A DNA stretch of 64,000 nucleotides from Kitasatospora paranensis (GCF_039544005.1 NZ_BAABKV010000001.1:5952001-6016000); one strand, 5' to 3'. Counted from the first letter of the stretch, positions 54,331 through 62,736 are shown. Notes: a model not told the origin generated them from the letters alone. Program-made: numbers and translations.

Positions 54331-54900
54331 GTGACGGTGCGCGTGACATTGGTCTCAGCGGTGCTCGGCGCGGCCGCGCGGCAGCCCCGGTTCGAGGACG
54401 ACCGGCCGCTCGGCGAGCCGGACCTGCGCCCGGCGCGGGAGGCGGCCGGGCGCGTCGACCCGGGTGGGCTGGTGGTCGCCGCGCCGTCCCCGCGCTGCAC
54501 GCAGACCGCCGAGGCGCTCGGTCTGGCGGCGGATCCGGTGCCCGCGCTGGCCGGTGCCGCGACCGGCCGCTGGCGCGGACGCACCCTGGAGGAGGTGGCC
54601 GCGGCCGAGGGCGGGGAGCTGGCCCGGTGGCTCTCCGACCCGGCGGCGGCCCCGCACGGCGGCGAGTCGGTGCTCGACCTGTGCGCCCGGGTCGGCGGCT
54701 GGCTGGACGCGCTGCCCGCGGACGGCCCGCGGGTGACCGCGGTGGTCGAGCCGGACGTCGTCCGGGCAGCCGTGCTGCACGCGCTCGGGGTGCCCGGCGC
54801 GGCCTTCTGGCGGCTGGACGTGGAGCCGCTCTCGGTCACCCGGCTGAGCGGACGGCTCGGCCGCTGGAACGTCAGGCTGGGCCGTCCGTCCGCACAGTGA
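54331..54900 (+). CDS. Histidine phosphatase-like protein lacking catalytic histidines
   Basis: A 189-residue protein with the fold signature of the histidine phosphatase (phosphoglycerate mutase-like) superfamily: SPRCTQTAEAL, RGRTLEEVAAAEGGELARWLSDP, PHGGESVLDLCARVGGWLDAL and VVEPDVVRAAVLHALGVP. The N-terminal R-H-G motif that holds the phosphorylated His is replaced by an Ala-rich segment (VLGAAARQPRFEDD). The late V-T-H-G-x-V-R His is also replaced (VVEPDVVRA). It is therefore probably not an active phosphatase. It is divergent from the riboswitch-controlled cbtBA genes and may have a regulatory or binding role in cobalamin metabolism. Start GTG 54331 has GAGGGAGGAG upstream. Confidence 0.78.
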   Translation: MTVRVTLVSAVLGAAARQPRFEDDRPLGEPDLRPAREAAGRVDPGGLVVAAPSPRCTQTAEALGLAADPVPALAGAATGRWRGRTLEEVAAAEGGELARWLSDPAAAPHGGESVLDLCARVGGWLDALPADGPRVTAVVEPDVVRAAVLHALGVPGAAFWRLDVEPLSVTRLSGRLGRWNVRLGRPSAQ

Positions 54901-54907
54901 CGACAGG

Positions 54908-55807
54908 TCAGCCGAAGATACCGCGGACGGCGACCGCCTGCGGGCCGTCCAGGACGAAGGCCGCCGCCGACCAGGTCTCGGGCGCCCCCGCCCGGTCGCC
55001 GGCGGGCCTGCTGCCGAGCACCTCGAAGGCGTACCGGCCGGGGGCGATGTCCATTCCGACAGGGAGCGTCCAGCGGTAGACCAGGATGCCGTGCTCCACG
55101 GCCACGGTGGTCACCACGCCCGGCAGGCTGCACCACGGGACGGTCCCGGGCAGCGCCTCCGGCCGCTCCAGGCGCAGCTCGACCTGGAGCGCGGTCAGCT
55201 GCCGGCGGACGGTCAGCACCACCGTGTGCCTGGTCCCGGACGGCCCGAACCGTTCGACCCGGGCCTGCCCGGAGAGCGCGTCGCCGGACGGCTTGGGCGG
55301 CCGGCCGGGCTGCGGGGTGCCGGTGCCCTTGGCCGGGCCGGGCGGTGCCAGGCCCGCCGGTGCGGCGGTCGTCCCGCCGCGCCCGGTGGACGGCGAGGGC
55401 GACGGGGACGGTGCACGGGAGGTGCCCGGCCGCGGGTTCCCGGCGGCGGTCGCGGTGCCGTGCGGGCTCGTCCGGGTCGGTGCGGCCGGGTCGCCGGCGG
55501 TCTGCGGCGCCGCGCTCTGCGCCGCGAGGACGGGCGCGGCCGCCGTGGAGGCCGCGGGGGAGTCCGGGCTCGGCAGCGGCGGGCTGGCGCCGACGTTCGA
55601 CATGCCGGGGCGGCGGCCGACGCCCTGCTGCTCGTTCAGCAGCCAGGTGGTGGCGATGCTGATCCCGACCACGGTCGACATCGCCATCGCCGCGCCGGAG
55701 AACTTGATGGTGGGCAGCCGTAACCGGCCACCGAAGGGCCCGGGCCGGCTGTGCCGCCCGTACCGGACGGCCTGGCCGGCCGACCCGGTGTGCTCGCGGA
55801 GCGCCAC
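54908..55807 (-). CDS. Membrane-anchored hypothetical protein with extracytoplasmic beta-domain
   Basis: A 299-residue protein of unknown function. A basic cytoplasmic N-terminus (REHTGSAGQAVRYGRHSRPGP) precedes one helix (IKFSGAAMAMSTVVGISIATTWLL, about residues 34-57). About 120 residues of Ala/Pro/Ser-rich linker follow. A compact C-terminal domain (VERFGPSGTRHTVVLTVRRQLTALQVELRLERPEAL to VLDGPQAVAVRGIFG) has alternating hydrophobic residues typical of a beta-sandwich. It is likely anchored and exposed outside the membrane. Start GTG 55807 has a strong GGAGGAGGGGAG site. It converges on the phosphatase-like gene with a 7-bp gap. Confidence 0.75.
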   Translation of the reverse strand: MALREHTGSAGQAVRYGRHSRPGPFGGRLRLPTIKFSGAAMAMSTVVGISIATTWLLNEQQGVGRRPGMSNVGASPPLPSPDSPAASTAAAPVLAAQSAAPQTAGDPAAPTRTSPHGTATAAGNPRPGTSRAPSPSPSPSTGRGGTTAAPAGLAPPGPAKGTGTPQPGRPPKPSGDALSGQARVERFGPSGTRHTVVLTVRRQLTALQVELRLERPEALPGTVPWCSLPGVVTTVAVEHGILVYRWTLPVGMDIAPGRYAFEVLGSRPAGDRAGAPETWSAAAFVLDGPQAVAVRGIFG

Positions 55808-56080
55808 GGCTCCCCTCCTCCCCACGCGATGCCGTCTCCCCGGTACCGTCATGGGCCCGCGGCCGCAGTGACAGGGCCATGAGGCTACCAGCGGCGGGCG
55901 AGGTCTCCGCCAGACCCGGGACGCAACGTATGTGTTAAGCGTAATGACGTACTGTGGCGGATATCTGACGCACCGTCCAATCCGCGCCGCCGCACGCCAC
56001 TGCAACCCCTTGCAACCGTTGCCCGCCGCCGCGCGGTGCCGCAGGCTGGGTCGAACCCCAGCCGCCTCGGAGAGACCGTC

Positions 56081-56587
56081 ATGCCGCGCGACCCGCTGTC
56101 CGTACCGTCCGATCCGATCGCCGCCACCCCCACGGGCGACGACAAGGATCGCCGCCCCGCCGTCCCGGCGGTGGTGGACGAGGTGCTGACGCTGCGGATC
56201 GCCCTCGACGACGACCAGGTGGGAGAGGTGCGTACCCGGTTCCGGTACGACACCGCGCGGCCCTGCGAGGTGCTGCTGACCTTCCATCTCGGCCGCTTCG
56301 ACGAGGCGGACTGGGTGTTCTCGCGGGAGCTGCTGCGCGACGGGCTGGCCGGGCTCAGCGGCCAGGGCGACATCAAACTCTGGCCGGCCTACTGCCCGTG
56401 CCACGGCTCCACCCTGCACATGGCGCTCGACTCGCCGCACGGCAGCGCCCTGCTGGAGGCCTCCCGCCCGCGCGTGCGGGACTGGCTGGATCGGACGTAC
56501 GCGGCGGTCAGCGCCGAGCAGGAGAGTGCGGCCGGCCCCAGTGACGACGACCTCGCGGCCTTTCTCGCCGGCGCCCGGGACGAGTAG
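56081..56587 (+). CDS. SsgA-like sporulation and cell-division regulator (SALP)
   Basis: A 168-residue SsgA-like protein. About 40 low-complexity N-terminal residues precede the family domain: LTLRIALDDDQVGEVRTRFRYDTARPCEVLLTFHLGR, WVFSRELLRDGLAGLSGQGDIKLWPAY and TLHMALDSPHGSALLEASRPRVRDWLDRTYAAV, with an acidic tail. SALPs guide septum placement and spore maturation in streptomycetes (SsgB recruits FtsZ; others act later) and are nearly confined to such organisms. Which SALP this is cannot be told by eye; the N-terminal extension makes it longer than SsgB. Start ATG 56081. It converges on the GAF regulator with a 9-bp gap. Confidence 0.88.
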   Translation: MPRDPLSVPSDPIAATPTGDDKDRRPAVPAVVDEVLTLRIALDDDQVGEVRTRFRYDTARPCEVLLTFHLGRFDEADWVFSRELLRDGLAGLSGQGDIKLWPAYCPCHGSTLHMALDSPHGSALLEASRPRVRDWLDRTYAAVSAEQESAAGPSDDDLAAFLAGARDE

Positions 56588-56596
56588 CCGGCCGGT

Positions 56597-57970
56597 TCAG
56601 GGCCGCGGCACGGGCGGGCCGCCCGGCAGGACGGCGGCGCCGGCCAGCAGGGCCGAGCGCAGCTCCCGGACGGCCGGTGCGGCGGAGGTCGCCAGCAGGT
56701 CCAGCGGCTCGGCCGGGCCGGCCACCGTCACCTCGGCGGATGCCGCCAGCCGGTACGGGCGGTGGTCCAGCAGGGCGCCCAGGTAGCGGCGCAGCCGGGA
56801 GAGTTCGGCCCGGACGGTGACGGTGCGCGCCGGGTCGCCGAACAGCCCCTCGGCGAGCTCCGCGGCGCTCAGTCCCGTCCGCCGCACCGCGAGCAGCAGC
56901 AGCACCTCGGCGTGGCGCGGGCTCAGGGTGTGCGACCAGCCGCCGGCCGCGCCGGCGACGTGCAGCTCGGGCCGTCCGGGTCGGCTCAGGTCGAGGTGGA
57001 TCCGGGCGCCGTCGCTCTGCTCCGCGGCGGCCGCCGCCGGCCCCAGCGGCCGGACGAGCCAGCCGCCGCCCAGCGGCTCCACCGCGCACCGGCCGAACGC
57101 CGGCAGCCACTGCACCGCGCTGCTGCCCCAGCCCTCGGCGGGCAGCCGCAGCCGCGGGATGTGCGGCAGCCCGACGGCCGCGGCCGTCCAGCCGGCGCCG
57201 TCGACCACCAAGGCCGGGCCGCTCACCCGGGCCAGCATCGGGGCCGCCAGGGTCCGCAGCCGGTGCAGCGACTCCAGCTGGACGGCGCGCAGCTCGGCCT
57301 CGGCGAGCCGGGCGGCCGTGGCGGTGAGGCGCAGCAGGTGCGGCTGGACCTGGTGAGCGGGGCCGCTCAGGTCGAGGACGGCGAGCAGCCGGCCGGTGCG
57401 CGGGTCGCGGACGGGGGCGGCGACGCACGTCCAGGCGTGGTGGCTGCGCAGGTAGTGCTCGGCGGAGTGGACGCTGGTGGCCCGCTCGGTGCGCAGTGCC
57501 ATGCCGATGCCGTTGGTGCCGACCTCGTCCTCCGTCCACCGGGCGCCCTTGTCGAAGCCGATGCCGTCGGCGCTGCGCCGCAGCGGGCGGGCGCCGTCCA
57601 GCCAGAGCAGGTGGCCCTCGGGGTCGGCGATGGCGAGCAGCACGGGGGCGTCGCCGGGGTGTCCCAGCAGGGTGCTGCGCAGGGCCGGGAGCACGGCGGC
57701 GAGCTGGGAGTCGTGCCGGCGCTGTTCGACCTCGGCGGTGCCGATGCGGCGGATGTTGCGGCCGAGGTCGGGGTCGAGGCCGAGCCGCCGCAGCCGCTGC
57801 CAGGAGTCGGAGATCTCGGGGCGGGGCGGCGGGGGCGATGCCGGGGCGCGCTCCTCGCCGGGCGGGCCGCCCTGGCCGGGGACGGCGGCCAGCGTGAGGT
57901 CGTAGCTGCGGGCGAGGTCTGCGGTGCCGTGGACGGGGCGGCCGCGGGCAGCCCGGTGTGCACTGTGCAT
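56597..57970 (-). CDS. GAF domain-containing transcriptional regulator
   Basis: A 457-residue regulator. The N-terminal half is an AcoR-like sensor with SDSWQRLRRLGLDPDLG and a GAF domain (LLAIADPEGHLLWLDGARPLRRSADGIGFDKGARWTEDEVGTNGIGMAL, HAWTCVAAPVRDPRTGRLLAVLDLSG). The C-terminal third has a winged-helix-like output (HTLSPRHAEVLLLLAVRRTGLSAAELAEGLFGDPARTVTVRAELSRLRRYLGALLDHRPYRLA). There is no sigma54-interaction ATPase. Proteins of this build often control an aldehyde or alcohol dehydrogenase; none is next to it. Start ATG 57970; no obvious ribosome-binding site. Confidence 0.88.
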   Translation of the reverse strand: MHSAHRAARGRPVHGTADLARSYDLTLAAVPGQGGPPGEERAPASPPPPRPEISDSWQRLRRLGLDPDLGRNIRRIGTAEVEQRRHDSQLAAVLPALRSTLLGHPGDAPVLLAIADPEGHLLWLDGARPLRRSADGIGFDKGARWTEDEVGTNGIGMALRTERATSVHSAEHYLRSHHAWTCVAAPVRDPRTGRLLAVLDLSGPAHQVQPHLLRLTATAARLAEAELRAVQLESLHRLRTLAAPMLARVSGPALVVDGAGWTAAAVGLPHIPRLRLPAEGWGSSAVQWLPAFGRCAVEPLGGGWLVRPLGPAAAAAEQSDGARIHLDLSRPGRPELHVAGAAGGWSHTLSPRHAEVLLLLAVRRTGLSAAELAEGLFGDPARTVTVRAELSRLRRYLGALLDHRPYRLAASAEVTVAGPAEPLDLLATSAAPAVRELRSALLAGAAVLPGGPPVPRP

Positions 57971-58065
57971 CCGCCCCCGCCCCTCCGTGTGCGCCGCCGG
58001 TCCGCAGACAGGGTAAGGCCGTCCGATCGGGACATGCCCAAGGAGCGGGAATTCTCATGTCCGGC

Positions 58066-58098
58066 GGCGCCAATCGGCCATGATGGCCGGTTGGCGCC
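58066..58098 (-). terminator. Hairpin terminator of the BlaI-M56 operon
   Basis: Arms of 15 bp (58066-58080 and 58084-58098) pair at 14 positions around a 3-nt loop, 15 bp beyond the M56 gene stop. Confidence 0.7.
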
Positions 58099-58113
58099 GT
58101 GCCGGGTGCGCGG

Positions 58114-59040
58114 TCAGCGCCCGGTGGCGGCCTGGGCGGTCTCCACGGCCTGGTGGAGGTCGGTGGTGGCCTCCAGGGCGGTGGCCGCGGTGGTGGCCAG
58201 GCAGCAGCTCAGCAGCAGGGCCGCGGCCGTCCGGCCGGGGCCGCGCCGTGCGGTCGGCGGGGCGAGCAGGGCGGCCACCCGGCGGGGCACCGGCCCGCCG
58301 TGGGCGCCGGCGGCCAGCCGGGGGCGGGGCGCCCCGGGGGCGCGGGCGGCGGCGAGCGCGGCCCGCCCGACCGCCCGTGCGGTCAGCGCGCGGTCGCCGA
58401 CGGCGTGGGCGGCGCTCTCGTCGGCCCAGCGCTCCAGGTGGAAGCCGAGGGCGGGGCGCAGGCCGCGCAGGGCGGGGTGGACGGCGGCGGCGTACTCGCC
58501 GAGCGCGAGGAACAGGTGGTGCCGGCCGGCGAGGTGGGCGTGCTCGTGGGCGAGCAGGGCGGCCCGTTCGGCGGCCGGCAGGGCGTCGAGCATGCCGGTG
58601 GTGACGACGATCCGGCCGGGCCGGCCGGGCAGGGCGTAGGCGTCGGCGCGCTCGTCGTGGAGCAGGGCGAGCGGCCCGTCGGCGGTGGCCGTGTGCAGGG
58701 TGCGCCGGGCGCGGGCCAGGTCGGCGTACTGGCGGCGGGCGGCGCCGGACACCAGGGCGGTGACGGCGATCAGCGCGAGGACGGCGGCGCCGGCCGGGAC
58801 GGCGGAGGCGGCCGGCAGCCAGTGCGGCGCGAGGTGGGCGAGCCCGGCGACGAACGGCAGCCGGAGCAGTCCGGCGAGGGCGAGCAGGCCGAGGCTGACC
58901 ACGGTGCCGGCGGCGAGCGCCCCGGCGGTGCCGGCGAGCAGCAGTGCGGCGGCGCGCGGGGTGCAGCGGTCGGCAAGGCGGCGGGCGAGCGGGGCGGCGA
59001 GCAGCGGCAGGAACAGCGGTACCCAGACGGCGAGGCTCAT
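58114..59040 (-). CDS. M56 family metallopeptidase (BlaR1/MecR1-like)
   Basis: A 308-residue membrane zinc peptidase. Two or three N-terminal helices lead to a cytoplasmic-side peptidase domain with HEHAHLAGRHH (H-E-x-x-H zinc motif) and RWADESAAHAVGDRAL (the following Glu ligand), then a final helix near the C-terminus. Unlike BlaR1 it has no penicillin-sensor domain. In the standard pairing, signal-activated peptidase leads to cleavage of the BlaI-type repressor. The start ATG 59040 overlaps the BlaI stop (ATGA). The inducing signal is unknown. Confidence 0.9.
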   Translation of the reverse strand: MSLAVWVPLFLPLLAAPLARRLADRCTPRAAALLLAGTAGALAAGTVVSLGLLALAGLLRLPFVAGLAHLAPHWLPAASAVPAGAAVLALIAVTALVSGAARRQYADLARARRTLHTATADGPLALLHDERADAYALPGRPGRIVVTTGMLDALPAAERAALLAHEHAHLAGRHHLFLALGEYAAAVHPALRGLRPALGFHLERWADESAAHAVGDRALTARAVGRAALAAARAPGAPRPRLAAGAHGGPVPRRVAALLAPPTARRGPGRTAAALLLSCCLATTAATALEATTDLHQAVETAQAATGR

Positions 59041-59405
59041 GTGGCCTCCCCGAGCAGGTCGCGCAGCAGCTGCTCGTCCTCGGCGGACAGGTCGGAGACG
59101 AACCGGGCGAGGACGGTGGAGCGGTCCTGGCCGCGGTCGAGTTCGGTGCGCATCCGGCGGGCGGCGAGACCGGCCTGGTCCTGGACGGTCGGGGCGTAGG
59201 CGAAGCCGCGACCCACCCGGGTGCGTCCGACGGTGCCCTTGTCGTGCAGTCGGGCGAGGATCGTGGTGACGGTGGTGCGGGCCAGCTCGTCGCCGAGGGC
59301 GGCCTGGACGTCCTGCGGGGTGAGCGGCCTGCTCGCCGCCCACAGGACGGCGAGGACCTGTGCCTCCAGACCGCCGGCCGGCCGTCGGACGGGCGAATCG
59401 GACAT
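59037..59405 (-). CDS. BlaI/MecI/CopY family transcriptional repressor
   Basis: A 122-residue winged-helix repressor: LEAQVLAVLWAASRPLTPQDVQAALGDELARTTVTTILARLHDKGTVGRTRVGRGFAYAPT, then a C-terminal dimerisation helix (DRSTVLARFVSDLSAEDEQLLRDLLGE). ATG 59405 is preferred to ATG 59438 because GGGAGGA stands 10 bp upstream of it and the longer start would lie inside the operators. It is translationally coupled to the M56 peptidase. Two perfect inverted repeats containing GTCTAC/GTAGAC lie just upstream and are its probable binding sites. Confidence 0.92.
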   Translation of the reverse strand: MSDSPVRRPAGGLEAQVLAVLWAASRPLTPQDVQAALGDELARTTVTTILARLHDKGTVGRTRVGRGFAYAPTVQDQAGLAARRMRTELDRGQDRSTVLARFVSDLSAEDEQLLRDLLGEAT

Positions 59406-59426
59406 GTCGACGCTTCCTCCCTGATC

Positions 59427-59464
59427 GTCTACAGTCATGTAGACCGTCTACGTCACTGTAGACG
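59427..59464. promoter_or_regulatory. Tandem operators for the BlaI-type repressor
   Basis: Two abutting inverted repeats: GTCTACA-GTCA-TGTAGAC (59427-59444) and CGTCTAC-N6-GTAGACG (59445-59464). Both contain the GTCTAC...GTAGAC half-sites typical of BlaI/MecI operators. They lie between the divergent blaI-M56 and dedA-PAP2 genes and could control both. Confidence 0.8.
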
Positions 59465-59516
59465 GTCGTGGTGCCCGCGCGGGGTCGCCACCAAACGTAC
59501 GGGAGGTCCGCCAACC

Positions 59517-60164
59517 TTGCCCCAGTCATCCGCCCTGCTCGCGGTGAACGTGCTCGACGCCTCGTCGCTGCTGGCCGCCTTCGGAGCCCTCGGCATCGCC
59601 GTCGTCCTGTTCGCCGAGACCGGCCTGCTCGTCGGGTTCTTCCTGCCCGGCGACTCGCTGCTGTTCACCGCCGGCCTGCTGTGCGTGCCCGGCGCCACCG
59701 CGGGCCCGCAGCTGCACCTCGCCCAGGTACTGCCGGCCGCCCTGGCCGGTGCGCTGCTCGGGGCCCAGACCGGGTACGTGATCGGCCGCCGCGGCGGCCG
59801 GGCCCTGCTGGGCCGCACGGACAGCCGGAGCCTGCACCGCGGCACCGCGCGCGCCGAGGAACTGCTCGCCCGGTACGGACACGGCCGGGCCATCGTGATC
59901 GCCCGCTTCGTGCCGGTGGTCCGTACTGTGCTCAACCCGCTCTGCGGCATGGTCGGCGTGCCCGTCCGGACGTTCACGCTCTGGCAGGTCGTCGGCGGCG
60001 CGGTCTGGACGATCGGCGTGGTGCTGGCCGGCTACGCGCTCGGCTCGTCGATCCCGAACATCGACCAGTACCTCCTGCCGATCATCGGCGTGGTGATCGT
60101 CATCTCGGTGATCCCGGTGGTGCGCGAGGTGCTGCGGGCCCGCCGTGAGGGAGGTGCCCGATGA
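59517..60164 (+). CDS. DedA family membrane protein
   Basis: A 215-residue DedA protein. DedA proteins affect membrane composition and proton-dependent processes, and some are undecaprenyl-phosphate or phospholipid flippases. Visible are VLFAETGLLVGFFLPGDSLLFTAGLL (conserved E and G-x-F-x-P-G-D) and AQTGYVIGRRGGRALL. FVPVVRTVLNPLCGMVGVPVRTFTLWQVVGG has the conserved F/R-x-x-P...R...G-x-x-x-M motif. The start is TTG 59517: GGGAGG lies 10 bp upstream and no better ATG or GTG keeps the N-terminus. Its stop overlaps the PAP2 gene (ATGA), so the two lipid-carrier-type proteins are coupled. Confidence 0.9.
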   Translation: MPQSSALLAVNVLDASSLLAAFGALGIAVVLFAETGLLVGFFLPGDSLLFTAGLLCVPGATAGPQLHLAQVLPAALAGALLGAQTGYVIGRRGGRALLGRTDSRSLHRGTARAEELLARYGHGRAIVIARFVPVVRTVLNPLCGMVGVPVRTFTLWQVVGGAVWTIGVVLAGYALGSSIPNIDQYLLPIIGVVIVISVIPVVREVLRARREGGAR

Positions 60165-60783
60165 TCGGCTCCTTCCTCGCCTACGACGGCAGCGGCATCG
60201 ACGGCGGCCTCTACACCCGCGTGATCGGCTGGGCGGACGCCGCCCCGCACTGGCTCGACCGGGTGATCACCGTCTGGTCCGACCTCGGCCTCGCCCTCTT
60301 CGCCGTTCTCATGCTGTGCGGCTGGTGGCGGGCGCGCGGCGCCGAATCGGCCGTGATGGCGCGGGTGCTCGCCTCCCCGCTGATCGTGGTCGTCGCGTAC
60401 GCCGCGAACTCCGTCCTCAAGAGCCTGATCGCGGAGAACCGGCCCTGCCGGCAGCTGCCCGGCAGCGTCACCCTGGAGAGCTGCCCGGTCGCCGGCGACT
60501 GGTCCTTCCCGAGCAACCACACGGTGATCGCCTTCGCGGCCGCCACCGCGCTCTGGTTCGCCTACCGCAGGCTCGGCACGGCCGCCCTGGTCGCCGCCGC
60601 CCTGATGGGCGCCTCCCGGGTCTGGGTCGGCGTGCACTACCCGCACGACGTCGTGGTCGGCGCCCTGGTCGGCATCCTGGTCGCGGCGCCGCTCGCGGTC
60701 CTCGCCGGCCGCGCCGCGCCCTGGTCGACCGGGCCCGCAGCGGCCCGCTGGCCGGCTTCCTCGGTGCCGGACTGGCCGTCTGA
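60161..60783 (+). pseudogene. PAP2 superfamily phosphatase, one frameshift
   Basis: With one base restored this is a 207-residue membrane phosphatase of the type that removes phosphate from undecaprenyl diphosphate or phosphatidic acid. The three PAP2 motifs are present: KSLIAENRPCRQLPG (K-x6-RP), WSFPSNHTVIAFAA (PSGH-type, here PSNH) and SRVWVGVHYPHDVVVGALVG (SR-x5-H-x3-D). The frame changes at a C run (60719-60721); one more C gives RAAPLVDRARSGPLAGFLGAGLAV and the stop at 60783. Without it the frame would run on into the two-component genes. Start ATG 60161. The catalytic part is intact, so it may still function even if the lesion is real. Confidence 0.85.
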
Positions 60784-60796
60784 CACCCCCGACCCC

Positions 60797-60829
60797 GTAC
60801 GGCCCGCCGACCCCCGCGGCGGGCCGTAC
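60797..60829. terminator. Bidirectional hairpin terminator
   Basis: Perfect 13-bp arms (60797-60809 and 60817-60829) with a 7-nt loop, between the PAP2 gene and the converging response regulator. Confidence 0.75.
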
Positions 60830-60886
60830 GGCTGTCCCGGCCCGGTCGCCGGACGGGCGGCCGGCCGCCTGCCCGCCCGGCGCCGC

Positions 60887-61519
60887 TCAGCGCCGGATCA
60901 GGCCCCGGGCGGTGGCGGCGGCCACCGCCGCCGTCCGCGAGTCCACGCCCAGCTTGGCGTAGACGTGCACCAGGTGGGACTTCACGGTGGCCTGGCTGAT
61001 GTGCAGCCGCCGGGCGATCTCCAGGTTCGCCAGGCCCTGCGCCACCAGGTCCAGCACCTGCACCTCGCGCAGGCTCAGCGCCACGGCCGGCGTGCGCATC
61101 CGGTCCATCAGCCGGTCGGCCACCGCCGGGGCGAGCGCCGTCCGTCCGGCCGCCGCCTCCCGGACGGCCGCGGCCAGCTCGGCCGGCGGGGCGTCCTTCA
61201 GCAGGTAGCCGGTGGCCCCGGCCTCGATCGCCCCGAGGGTGTCCGCGTCGCTGTCGTACGTGGTGACGATCAGCACCCGGGGTGCGCCGGGCCGGGCCGT
61301 GATCGCCGCGGTGGCCTGCGCGCCGCCCATGCCGGGGCCGAACTGGAGGTCCATCAGGACGACGTCCACGCCGCCGAGCGCCGCCAGCGCCACCGCCTCC
61401 TCCGCGGTGGCCGCCTCCGCGGCGACCTCCAGGTCCGGCTCGGTCTCCAGGACGGCCCGCAGCCCGGCCCGGACCACCGGATGGTCGTCGGCGAGCAGCA
61501 GCCGGATCCGGGCCGTCAC
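60887..61519 (-). CDS. NarL/LuxR-type response regulator
   Basis: A 210-residue two-component regulator. The receiver domain has IRLLLADDHPVVRAGLRAVLE (acidic pair), phosphorylation Asp in VVLMDLQFGPGMGG, VTTYDSD and GYLLKDAPP (conserved Lys). The output domain is LSLREVQVLDLVAQGLANLEIARRLHISQATVKSHLVHVYAKLGVDSRTAAV, a LuxR helix-turn-helix. The start GTG 61519 overlaps the kinase stop (GTGA). The likely target is the divergent ABC exporter 1.4 kb away, through the palindrome between it and the kinase; that is inference. Confidence 0.94.
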   Translation of the reverse strand: MTARIRLLLADDHPVVRAGLRAVLETEPDLEVAAEAATAEEAVALAALGGVDVVLMDLQFGPGMGGAQATAAITARPGAPRVLIVTTYDSDADTLGAIEAGATGYLLKDAPPAELAAAVREAAAGRTALAPAVADRLMDRMRTPAVALSLREVQVLDLVAQGLANLEIARRLHISQATVKSHLVHVYAKLGVDSRTAAVAAATARGLIRR

Positions 61520-62736
61520 GGCCGCACCCCGCCGGTCGCGGCCGGTGCGAGCCGGTCGGTCACGGTCAGCTGGGCGGCCACCGCGGTGCCCTGGCCGGGC
61601 GCGGACTCCACACTGAGGGTGCCGCCGAGCGCCGCCATCCGGGCCCGCATCGCGGCCAGTCCGAACCCGCCCTCGCCGCCGTCGCCGGCCGGCAGCGCCG
61701 ACGGGTCGAAGCCGGCGCCGTCGTCGACGACGTCCAGCGCGACCTCGGTGCCCATGTAGCTGAGCGAGACCTCGATCCGCCCGGGCCGGCCGTGCCGGGC
61801 GGCGTTGGCCAGCGCGGACTGGGCGATCCGCACCAGCGCCAGCTCCTGCGGGGCGGACAGCGCCACCGCGTCCCCGGAGAGCGTGAAGTGCACCGGCGGC
61901 CCGGACCGCGCCGAGGCCGTCGTGCAGAGCCGCTCCAGCGCCACCGCCAGCGGGACGCCGTCCAGCACCGGCGGCGCCAGCGCCCGGACGAACCGCCGGG
62001 CCTCCGCCAGGTTGTCCTGGGCCGCCTCCCGGGCCTGCCGCACATGCGCCCCGGCGGCCGGAACGTCGCCGGGCAGGGCCCGTTCGGCGGCCCGCAGCAG
62101 CAACTGGATGGAGGACAGCCCCTGCGCGAGCGTGTCGTGGATCTCCCGGGCGAGCCGCTCGCGCTCGGCCAGCACCCCCGCCGCGTGGTCGGCCGCGGCC
62201 AGCTCCGCCCGGGCCGCGGTCAGCTCGTCGATCAGCCGCCGCCGCTGCTCGCTCTCCCGGTAGAGCGCCTGGTAGCCGAGCACGGTGGCCACCGCCACCG
62301 CCGCCCCGATCGCCGGGCCGATCAGGGCGGCCGGCGCCGGCGCCCCCTCGTGCAGGCAGAAGCCCGCCGCCGCGGCGAGGGCGGTGGCGGCGACCGCGGC
62401 CAGGCCGGCCCGGCGCGGCAGCAGGTGGAGCTGGAGGAAGTACAGCGGGAAGGCCAGCCACACGCCGTCCCGGGTGGCCGCGACCAGCAGCAGCCAGGCC
62501 GCGCCCAGCGCGGCCAGCCACAGCGCGGTGGCGAGCCGGCGGCGGCCGACGCGCGGCAGCAGCGGCCCGGCCGCGTACACGGCGGCGGTCAGCGCGGCCG
62601 CCGCCGTCACCCGGGCGGCGCCGGGCTCCTCACCGGCCAGTGCCCGCGCGGCGGCCAGCGCCAGCAGCCCGGCGATCAGCAGGTGCAGACAGCGGGCGAC
62701 GACGCGCAGGGCCGGGGTGGGGGCAGGCGGATTCAT
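61516..62736 (-). CDS. Sensor histidine kinase (NarL-partner, HisKA_3 type)
   Basis: A 406-residue membrane kinase. Five to six N-terminal helices (residues 10-155) form a poorly defined sensor, followed by a short coiled linker. The HisKA_3 dimerisation domain has the phospho-acceptor His in LAREIHDTLAQGLSSIQLLLRAAE. The HATPase domain includes SALANAARHGRPGRIEVSLS, DVVDDGAGFDPSAL and GGFGLAAMRARMAALGGTLSVESAPGQGTAVAA. The start is ATG 62736. It is coupled to the response regulator downstream. The stimulus is unknown; small membrane-only sensors of this kind often respond to cell-envelope or membrane stress. Confidence 0.92.
   Translation of the reverse strand: MNPPAPTPALRVVARCLHLLIAGLLALAAARALAGEEPGAARVTAAAALTAAVYAAGPLLPRVGRRRLATALWLAALGAAWLLLVAATRDGVWLAFPLYFLQLHLLPRRAGLAAVAATALAAAAGFCLHEGAPAPAALIGPAIGAAVAVATVLGYQALYRESEQRRRLIDELTAARAELAAADHAAGVLAERERLAREIHDTLAQGLSSIQLLLRAAERALPGDVPAAGAHVRQAREAAQDNLAEARRFVRALAPPVLDGVPLAVALERLCTTASARSGPPVHFTLSGDAVALSAPQELALVRIAQSALANAARHGRPGRIEVSLSYMGTEVALDVVDDGAGFDPSALPAGDGGEGGFGLAAMRARMAALGGTLSVESAPGQGTAVAAQLTVTDRLAPAATGGVRP

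Noticed and set aside
58114..59405. Beta-lactam resistance (bla/mec) locus
   Set aside because: The M56 protein lacks a penicillin-sensor domain and there is no beta-lactamase or PBP gene nearby.
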